NCBI GenBank assembly: GCA_944989445.1
Contig: CALYLW010000037.1
Span: 2,022,501-2,086,500, forward strand
Length of the DNA: 64,000 bases
DNA from: Ampullaceana balthica
Taxonomy: Eukaryota; Mollusca; Gastropoda; Lymnaeidae
Direction: 5' to 3'
Shown: in pieces, positions 55,853-64,000 of the stretch
Numbering within the stretch: the first letter of the stretch is position 1
Layout of the letters: each line of letters opens with the position of its first letter
The notes under the pieces: model-generated
Seen by the model: the letters and a program-made list of their open reading frames with translations, nothing else
Told to the model about the DNA's origin: nothing
Databases searched by the model: none
Translations under genes and position numbers: made by a program

Positions 55853-57518
55853 GTAATGGGGGGAAGATTAAGTGACAATAAATTTGTAAGTGAATCTCGC
55901 ATACACAGTTAAGGGAAGGGAATTTAAATGTTCAACATCATCAAACAAAACGTCTTTGAAGTCCTAAAATCAGTTATAAAGTCTTAAATTGACAATCGAT
56001 ATTTAATTTGTGGGAACTCGATAAAGACAAACAATTTAACTAACAACGGACACACATCAAAAACATTGAGAAGCCAACAAACAACAGAAGCCACTTCCTT
56101 AATCTCGACTACTATATGTGGGCGGCGTGTGGGCAGGGTATGATATGGTGGGTGGGCAGACACGGGCTTGTACACAGAATTATTGGTCTATAATGGAATC
56201 GGTCAACATGGTTAACTGTTCACCTGGTTTTTTCTGACCAGTGTTCACCTGGTTATTTCTGACCACTGTTCACTTGGTCAGTCTTGAACAGCTGATAAAC
56301 TGTTTCATTCTTTCAGTATTCCTCAGGGGTATTGATCTCAACATAGTATCAGTGGGGCCTTGCATATGACCATATGGATGTGGATAATGGTTATATTAAG
56401 GCGGGGAAAAGAAAAGATCGTATTAAAAAAGCTCTACAAATTTATATGAAGGCGCGAAAATTTTGAAATGTGGGATATTGATCAAAAGCTAAGAACCGCT
56501 GGTTAGTAAGTCTTATGAGATTTGATGTATGCCAGATCCCTTTCCCGTTATCTCCTTTAAACTATTGGTTAACTGTCACAACATTCAAATATACGCCAAG
56601 TTTCCACCGACCTCATGTTTAAGCTACCCGATAAGAAACGAAAACACATTGAGACGAGAACATTGTGAACAATTTTGCGGATCTCTGTGGCTGATCACCC
56701 AACAGTATAGCTGGTGTGAACCCGAGACTGTCGCGTGAGGACCGCTAAAGAAAACGAATGATCTGACAGTATTTGGAGAGAGCCACCCCGCCCCCCCCCA
56801 CACACCCGGCTATTCTCAGCCACACAATAACTTCATGTTTCTAAAGTCGGTTACCAAACTGTCATGACCTTAGTTCAGCCACACAAACCCGGTCTGTTGA
56901 CTGAATGGCTTAATGAACAGCACTGCAGGGCGGCTTGTACCAGCTGATTACACGGCCGACTGGATTCTGATTGATTGAAATCGACCGAGGAGTGGATTGA
57001 TTTACTGTACACTATTGACAGCTGAACAGTCGCGACATGTGTAGCTCTTAGCTTGTAGCAATGCAAGACTTGGAAATAGTGGTTCTCATTTGGTTAAGGG
57101 AGGGGCCACGGTGACTTAAATCTTAAGAATTAGTTGCCTTACGAATAATGACTACTTTGCCCTTTGTTCTTCTTTTTATCGTCTAGTGTTTTTAGGTTTA
57201 ATGATTTAACCAATTCTTTTACTCTTATCGATTTTGAACTTTCTCTTGAAATGAACCTAGCAGCCCTATTTATATTTTAATTTTAAAAAATTATATATCT
57301 TTTCTTAATAGTTTTACCATTTATTGTTGTAGTAGAAGGTGAGAGGGCAAAGTTCACTGATACAGAAGATCTATATAAAAACCGATTTTCCCAGCAAGCA
57401 AACGTAAAAAAACGCGTCATCATGCTGGAAAGCAAGAAGGCTTTAGGGCCGTCAATGAAAAGCCTCACTGAAGTCCGAGGACATTTGCCAGAAATCGTTC
57501 GCTAAACTCACCAGGGAT
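55853..57518. other. Unannotated DNA with a short 25-bp triplication
   Basis: GTTCACCTGGTTATTTCTGA-like units recur three times at 56217-56285. A C run lies near 56790. No gene was recognised; the frame at 56529-56738 has no known motif. Confidence 0.45.
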
Positions 57519-58835
57519 CACACAGCCTGGCGTGGCAGGCTCACTGTTGGACAGCACAATGCTCAGAGAGTGAGCTCACGTCTGGCAGCGCACAGTCTGG
57601 CGTGGCAGGCTTACTGCTGGACAGCACAATTCTCAGAGAGTGAGCTCACGTCTGGCAGCGCACAGTCTGGCGTGGCAGGCTTACTGTTGGACAACACAAT
57701 GCTCAGAGAGTGAGCTCACGCCTGGCAGCGCACAGTCTGGCGTGGCAGGCTTACTGTTGGACAGCAAAATGCTCAGAGAGTGAGCTCACGTCTGGCAGCG
57801 CACAGTCTGGCGTGGCATGCTTACTGTTGGACAGCACAATTCTCAGAGAGTGAGCTCACGCCTGGCAGCGCACAGTCTGGCGTGGCAGGCTTACTGTTGG
57901 ACAGCACAATTCTCAGAGAGTGAGCTCACGTCTGGCAGCGCACAGTCTGGCGTGGCAGGCTTACTGTTGGACAGCACAATTCTCAGAGAGTGAGCTCACG
58001 CCTGGCAGCGCACAGCCTGGCGTGACAGGCTTACTGTTGGACAGCACAATGCTCAGAGAGTGAGCTCACGTCTGGCAGCGCACAGTCTGGCGTGGCAGGC
58101 TTACTGTTGGACAGCACAATTCTCAGAGAGTGAGCTCACGCCTGGCAGCACACAGCCTGGCGTGACAGGCTTACTGTTGGACAGCACAATGCTCAGAGAG
58201 TGAGCTCACGTCTGGCAGCGCACAGTCAGGCGTGGCAGGCTTACTGTTGGACAGCACAATTCTCAGAGAGTGAGCTCACGTCTGGCAGCGCACAGCCTGG
58301 CGTGACAGGCTTACTGTTGGACAGCACAATGCTCAGAGAGTGAGCTCACGTCTGGCAGCGCACAGTCTGGCGTGGCAGGCTTACTGTTTGGACAGCACAA
58401 TTCTCAGAGAGTGAGCTCACGCCTGGCAGCGCACAGTCTGGCGTGGCAGGCTTGCTGTTGGACAACACAATTCTCAGAGAGTGAGCTCACGCCTGGCAGC
58501 GCACAGTCGGGCGTGGCAGGCTTACTGTTGGACAGCACAATTCTCAGAGAGTGAGCTCACGCCTGGCAGCGCACAGTCAGGCGTGGCAGGCTTACTGTTG
58601 GACAACACAATTCTCAGAGAGGGAGCTCACGCCTGACAGCGCACAGTCAGGCGTGGCTGGCTTACTGTTGGACAACACAATTCTCAGAGAGTGAGCTCAC
58701 GCCTGGCAGCGCACAGTCTGGACTGTTGGACAACACAATTCTCAGAGAGTGAGCTCACGCCTGGCAGCGCACAGTCTGGACTGTTGGACAACACAATTCT
58801 CAGAGAGTGAGCTCACGCCTGGCAGCGCACAGTCA
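57519..58835. repeat. 70-bp satellite-like array (about 19 units)
   Basis: The unit has CACAGTCTGGCGTGGCAGGC, TTACTGTTGGACAGCACAAT, TCTCAGAGAGTGAGCTCACG and TCTGGCAGCG. Early units keep 70 bp. Near the right end two units are shortened by loss of GCGTGGCAGGCTTA next to the CTGG/ACTG joint. Variants (GCTCAGAG or TTCTCAGAG; CCTGGCAG or TCTGGCAG) alternate, which suggests two-unit blocks. It is GC-richer than its surroundings. Confidence 0.95.
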
Positions 58836-59454
58836 GGTACATCAAGTTCCACTCCACTCAATTCCAACTCGGATCCTATAACGATGTCGTGGTGTGTTCT
58901 AGTGACAAAAATATTCAGATTCAAATACGACCGGCAAACATTGGCCGCACAAACCGTTTAATAAAGTCTAGGCCATCTTCTTTTTCGAAAAAATTAAGAA
59001 TATTATAAATATAAAAATAGATGTACAAAATAACACCCCTACCATAAAAAAAAATAATTAAAAAACAACAACAATAAACAAACAAACAGACATACAAACA
59101 AACAAACAAACAAATGTCTGCTTCACAAAATTCAAAATAACGAAGGAGCAGGACTTAAAAACCCGATCTCAGTTGACTTCACCTTAAGAAAGAAACTGTT
59201 CCCACTGACAATGAAATGACAAACGGTTATTTAGCCTCGGAGGAAGGTCTAACCTGAAACAAGAATCTCTCTCGTGTTCAAACGAATCTAACTTTAACCT
59301 TAGAGTGAAACAGTGCGATGGCAATTTTGAGAGGTCGATCAATCATAGCAGCAAAAAACGGACCAGATATAAAATACCGGATAAAAGAACATAATAGTGG
59401 GGTTGGTGGGGGGTTGGGGGAAAGCATTTGACTAAATATCCGACTTTTTTTTTA
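58836..59454. other. Unannotated DNA
   Basis: An (AAAC)n-like stretch lies at 59065-59115. Otherwise nothing was recognised. Confidence 0.4.
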
Positions 59455-60130
59455 TTTAAAAATATATCATTATCATCGGTCCCGTGACCGTTGTGGTCAT
59501 TTGGGTGGGGGGGGGGTCGCATGGACACATCAACAGACAACGATCTCCACATTTGTCTATCTTGAGTGGTGGCCAATAATTCATTCGATATCATCCCTGT
59601 CTATTCCTTTATGTTGTCAAGCCAACATTTCCTCTGTCGACTTCTTCGCCGGCCTCTTCTACAGTGCCTTGAAGGATGATTTTTGTCAGGGCCAGGGTAT
59701 CATGTCGCAGCACATGACCGAACCATGCCATCTTACGTCTCTTAATTGTTGTTATAGTGGTTTAGTGACGACCCCTAATAGAGTTTATTCTGTCCCAGAC
59801 ATATTCATTGGTCTTGTGTTCTAAGTGTTCTAAATAAGAGATCTGGAGAATTTTTCTATTGTATTTGTTTTCAAACGATTGCAGCTTGCTTTCAGTGGTT
59901 ACCAGTAATGTACAGGTCTCACAATCATAAAGGAAAAATGTTTTAACGAGAGCTCTGTAAAGCCTGAGCTTTGTTTTTGATGTTCCATATTTTGATTGCT
60001 GCCATTGCCGACCCAATTCTAGCTCGAATTTCAGCTACACGGGTCCCACCACTAGACATAATGGCTCCAAGGTATTTAAAGTTATGGACCTCCTCCAGCA
60101 TTTGTTGGTTCATTATGATGTTTGACATAT
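59455..60130 (-). pseudogene. LINE of a second family, C-terminal end
   Basis: Minus-strand frames in order: MLEEVHNFKYLGAIMSS, GGTRVAEIRARIGSAMAA, LRLYRALVKTFFLYDCET, FENKYNRKILQISYLEH, KTNEYVWDRIN, then, after frame changes, RRKMAWFGHVLRHDTL, QRKCWLDNIKEWTG and RSLSVDVSMRPP. This is the C-terminus of RTE-like LINE polyproteins (FKYLG, YGCETW-like, WFGHVxRxD, and the IKEW region). At least two frameshifts are present. The tail near 59460-59480 is an ATGATGATAATGAT microsatellite, typical of such LINEs. 5'-truncated. Confidence 0.88.
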
Positions 60131-60499
60131 ATAATTAAAAAAAATATGAAGGATATTAAAATTACAAATGTTTTTATTTATAAAAAGTAGTGTACTTCCG
60201 AGTCATTTGCTCCAGGTAAATAATAATTCTCCGGGACTTAAGCATATCAGATGGACTTTTAAAATAGAAAAAAAAGACTTTATAAATTGCAAAATTTCTT
60301 TAAAATATGTTCTTTCCAAAACTGTAACGCTAACAAGAAGCATTGACTTCGACCAATGAGATGTAATTCAGCAATCTGCATATATTAACCACTCACTCAT
60401 TTTTTAGGGAAAAAAAATCCAAGACCTCCGACATATTTGAGGCCCATATCCTATAAACTCGTGCATTTAGGCGGATCTGTATATGTCGTCAGGATTTCA
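60131..60499. other. Unannotated AT-rich DNA
   Basis: No recognised feature. Confidence 0.35.
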
Positions 60500-61570
60500 A
60501 CTTTTTCAAAACGCTCGTAAACACGTTTTCTGACTTGCTAGAGTGCTGAAATTTTTACAGTAGGTTTGGCTTGTGGTGAGGATTATGCTATTAAAGTTTC
60601 AGATCGATTGAACGTACCGCAGTTAAATTAATGCATTTTTTATTTATCTCTCTATAAAATATGTAGTTCAATTTCACAGTTTGTTATTGTTTTTCTTCCA
60701 CGTGCCAGTTGAGTTCACGCGTTGACGACACCCATCGATGTCCACACCCCTCCCCCTTCCCCGGTTTTAAAGCCAGGGGAGATCATTCTGTTTTAGTCTG
60801 TAAATGTTCGTCGCGTTTGAACGTAATCAATACTTTTAGTTATGCTACAAAAGCAAAAGGAATATTTCATAAATAGAAGTAAAAATAAGATTTTTAAAAC
60901 CCCGTTTATATAAGTGGACTAAAAAGAAGAAAATAATTTAAAAGTTATAAGTTCAAGTACTTTGATTTAATATGACTAAAAACGTGGGGCGGGCGCTTAT
61001 GAGGTTTAACATATGCGGTTCACTCATTCTCTCACTTATGGATCTCTCTTTTGCCTTCTAAATTAGAAATCTTTAATTTTTATACCAAACACCCGCCACA
61101 CGTTTTTAGTCATATTAAATCAAAGTACTTAAACTTATAAGTTTTAAATTATTTTCTTCTTTTTAGTCCACTTATAAAAACGTGTTTTTTTAAAATCTTA
61201 TTTTTATTTCTATTTATTTGATTCTTTTTAGTCCACTTATAACAACCTGGTTATTTAAAATATTTTTTACCTCTATTTATTTTTACCAAACACCTCATAA
61301 GCGCCCGCCCAACGTTTTAAAAACACGGTGATGTGGTCACGGGGTGAACTTATAGATGTCAGCAAAAGCAGACGGTACCGATGCTTATATATAGATAAAC
61401 TAAAAAGTTCAATAATTTAGTAACAGTATATTCGATCGATCTGAAGTTTTGATACAATGCATTGTTATGGTAAAATTTTGAGATCTCTTGGACTATTAGA
61501 AGTGGTTCAATTTTACGTTGGCTGATTTGAAAACTTGTGGACACGATAGTAAGTTTAAAAAAACGTGATA
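60500..61570. repeat. Foldback dispersed repeat, copy E (most complete)
   Basis: The outer left part (60500-60867) has TTTCAGATCGATTGAACGTA and CATCGATGTCCACACCCC. The left arm is 60868-61000, the core about 61001-61085 (GCTTATGAGGTTTAACATAT to TTATACCAAACACCCGCC), and the right arm 61086-61219, the inverse of the left. A second partial arm follows to 61330, then an outer right part with TAGATAAACTAAAAAGTTC and CGATCGATCTGAAGTTTTGA, inverted relative to the outer left. Overall it is a nested inverted repeat of about 1 kb with no coding content and no clear target-site duplication. Confidence 0.85.
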
Positions 61571-62046
61571 ATAAAAAGAAAAGCTCAAGAAAGTGTTGAA
61601 CAACGGGAAAAGCGACATTAAGTGTTACAAATCTTTTGTTAACGCGTAAAAGTAGAAAATAAAATGAACAAAAAAAAACAACAACATTTTTTTAAAAAGA
61701 TGAACTCAGAACTTTTGTGTTAGTTGATCAAGATTCTTCATTTCCTCACTGCAGCTGGGCCTCATCTAAAGTTGTTTTTTTTGTTCATTTTATTCATCTT
61801 TAACTTATACTCACCTGTTCGGTGCTACCATACGGGTGGCTAGGAATGACCTCTTTATTAGGATACTGGCACAACCCCCATGACCTGACAGGTGAGACCC
61901 CGCAGGTGACTGAGCGAGACGACGGCGGCGTCAATCAAAACAAAGGCGGCCATGAGATATCACAGAAAGGCGCACGAGGAGTGTCCAGTGAGAACTTAGC
62001 AAACCAGATCATTCCCTAATATTAGTTTATTATATGATATTTAAAT
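61571..62046. other. Unannotated DNA
   Basis: No recognised feature. The 65-codon frame at 61822-62019 shows no known motif. Confidence 0.35.
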
Positions 62047-62577
62047 TAGGGCTGCGGAAATTAACGCTTAATTTCTCGATTAATCGTTAATTTTTTTAAC
62101 GATTTAATTATTTTTTAACGATTAATCGACCGATCACTTACACATTATTGGAAGTCAAAAAGTTTTTAAAAAAAATAATTAAAAAAAATATTCGCCGATA
62201 AATAAATACAAATTTCCTGACGATTACACGAACATTTTGGTTTTAAACTATTGAATGAAGGGAATGTTCAAAATATTGTTAAAGTTTTGCCTAACACGGT
62301 TCTAACGCTTCGCCTACTTATCAAACTAAAGGAAAAGCGTATTGAGTTAATGGTAGTAATAGAGTCTACCACAGAGACAGAAAATAACGACAGCTCTTCT
62401 GATGAATTACTGCGTTACAAAATGGAGATGAAAGTTCCTGAATCCATTAACCCTCTACAATGGTGGAGACTTAATGAAAACCTATATCCGATAATGTCAT
62501 TCCTTGCGAAGACCGTTTTGTACATACCAGTTACCTCAGTTACCTCATTGCCATCAATCAAAGACTGTGCTCCTTAA
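62047..62577 (+). pseudogene. hAT transposon remnant, copy 2, with transposase dimerisation domain
   Basis: Starts TAGGGCTGCGGAAATTAACG, followed by ATTAATCGTTAA-type motifs, as at 13721. An uninterrupted 108-codon frame (62251-62577) contains LIKLKEKRIELMVVIES, SSDELLRYKMEMKVPES, INPLQWWRLNENLYPIMS and FLAKTVLYIP, the first half of the hAT dimerisation domain. Homology to copy 1 breaks off near 62550, just before the serine-glycine segment, and the right terminus is missing. It is a truncated relic, better preserved in frame than copy 1. Confidence 0.8.
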
Positions 62578-63363
62578 CTGATTTATGATCAACAATTAAA
62601 ATAATCTTTTGCGATGTAAATCAGATATATTCTGTAAAAACTTTTTCTCTTAACTTCACTCTTTAGATTATAAGATTCACTTTGTGTGACACTTTGTGTG
62701 ACTAGGAACGAGTGAAGGTTTTTGTGTCTTTTCTATTTAAAAAAAAATAACTTTCATACATAAAAATCGCATTCGTAAGTTGAAATTTAAACCGCAAGTT
62801 TTATGTAGTCTGTATTGTTTGTACAGTAACCTTCTTAATCTTTCATTCTATATAACAAACTTAACATTTCTTAGCATAAATCAAGAATGTTAAAAGATAA
62901 CATGTGGAGATTACAGCATAAGAAATATACAGGAAACAAATTTCAGAGACGAAGACACTTACATACCACACTATTGAGCTTAAACAGCTGCTTCTTGCAT
63001 ATGCCGATTTATCAATGAAACCTTTTTATGACACTTAGTTTTACAGAAAGTAATGTTTTTATTATCGGCTGCAGGTTATAAAACGAACGTTCACCTTGAG
63101 AATTTGTTCTCAAACTTGAAAGGTGGATTCGATATGCAATATTTACATTTGGAAAAACTTGTCACCAATTAACCTATTATCTATTTTCGCAGTAATCATT
63201 TCAGGCTAGAGCTTTTTTGTCGCCAAATATATCTGAAAATAAATTCAATCTATCAGCCTATGCCTCTTTCAGACAAGATGGATACATCTAAATTATTTGT
63301 ATGTTATTTAAAACTAATCGATTTTTCTCAGGAAAATGTTTTAATCTTTCGTTTAGTGTTAAG
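62578..63363. other. Unannotated AT-rich DNA
   Basis: No recognised feature. Confidence 0.4.
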
Positions 63364-63400
63364 CAGAGGCGTCACTAGGGGGCAGGGTGCGGAACGAAAA
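63364..63400 (+). mobile_element. Solo CAG-ended hAT-like MITE end
   Basis: CAGAGGCGTCACTAGGGGGC matches the left end of 8366-8750. It is interrupted about 35 bases in by the foldback core of copy F. Confidence 0.55.
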
Positions 63401-64000
63401 TTCTGTAAAAACGTTGGGCGGGTGTTTAGTATGAAAATTAAAGATTTATAATTGAGAAGGCAAAAGAGAGATCTATAAGTGAGAGAATGAGAGATCTATA
63501 AGTGAGAGAATGAGAGATCTATAAGTGAGAGAATGAGAGATCTATAAGTGAGAGAATGAGAGATCTATAAGTGAGAGAATGAGAGATCTATAAGTGAGAG
63601 AATGAGAGATCTATAAGTGAGAGAATGAGAGATCTATAAGTGAGAGAATGAGAGATCTATAAGTGAGAGAATGAGAGATCTATAAGTGAGAGAATGAGAG
63701 ATCTATAAGTGAGAGAATGAGAGATCTATAAGTGAGAGAATGAGAGATCTATAAGTGAGAGAATGAGAGATCTATAAGTGAGAGAATGAGAGATCTATAA
63801 GTGAGACAAAGAGAGATCTATAAGTGAGAGAATGAGAGATCTATAAGTGAGAGAATGAGAGATCTATAAGTGAGACAAAGAGAGATCTATAAGTGAGACA
63901 AAGAGAGATCTATAAGTGAGACAAAGAGAGATCTATAAGTGAGACAAAGAGAGATCTATAAGTGAGACAAAGAGAGATCTATAAGTGAGACAAAGAGAGA
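63401..64000. repeat. Foldback dispersed repeat, copy F (core expanded, cut by window end)
   Basis: GTTGGGCGGGTGTTTAGTAT, GAAAATTAAAGATTTATAAT and GAGAAGGCAAAAGAGAG match the core of copies A and D. The left arm is missing. From 63467 the AGATCTATAAGTGAGAGAAT segment is repeated in tandem to the window edge. Confidence 0.85.
63467..64000. repeat. 23-bp minisatellite derived from the foldback core (at least 23 units)
   Basis: The unit starts AGAGATCTATAAGTGAGA and ends either GAATG (most units up to about 63800) or CAAAG (dominant after about 63875). The mixed zone is 63800-63880. The single-copy form of the unit is seen in copies A and D. The array continues beyond the window. Confidence 0.95.

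Overview
The window reads as non-coding DNA of an animal genome. It is AT-rich and packed with microsatellites, minisatellites, tRNA-derived SINEs, LINE 3' ends, hAT-, pogo- and Harbinger-like DNA transposon remnants and Helitron-like ends. I found no intact host gene, no rRNA and no convincing functional tRNA gene. An invertebrate, perhaps a gastropod mollusc, is my guess from the mix of repeats; nothing in the sequence proves it. The longest open frames (up to 466 codons) all lie inside tandem arrays whose unit carries no stop codon, and they are not genes.

Layout. At 0.7-16 kb: two copies of one SINE family (678-903 minus, 11019-11286 plus), a LINE 3' end (5570-6215), a hAT-type MITE swollen by about 1 kb of inserted repeats (7078-8234), a second CAG-ended element (8366-8750), the first copy of a large foldback family (8790-9390), a decayed hAT element (13721-14484), and a 399-bp segment present twice without visible difference (4097-4495 and 15779-16177). 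At 17.9-20 kb: a 1.6-kb satellite of 17-bp units and a 93-bp triplication. At 22-31 kb: a pogo-like element, several minisatellites, a 156-bp hAT MITE with a perfect 8-bp target-site duplication (TSD), and two Harbinger-like MITEs with 3-bp TSDs.

At 33-46 kb: a foldback copy, a ZBED/Charlie-like hAT transposase relic (37368-38087), a 1,074-bp TIR element with a perfect 9-bp TSD (38940-40013), a hAT MITE with a perfect 8-bp TSD (40529-40714), a pogo-like element, an internal LINE fragment, and 22-, 31-, 13- and 33-bp arrays. At 47-64 kb: a palindrome-ended element inside an older degenerate array, another LINE 3' end, arrays of 30-, 15-, 24/12-, 36-, 34- and 70-bp units, more foldback copies, a second LINE family (59455-60130), another hAT transposase remnant (62047-62577), and a 23-bp minisatellite that has grown out of the foldback core and runs off the window edge.

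How the parts relate. The SINE at 11 kb ends in the same 3' tail as the LINE fragments at 6.2 and 49.2 kb, which points to a SINE-LINE partnership. The foldback family covers roughly 5-6 kb, and its core occurs in both orientations. Tandem arrays take up about one sixth of the window, almost all with unrelated units, so this locus generates and expands local minisatellites repeatedly.
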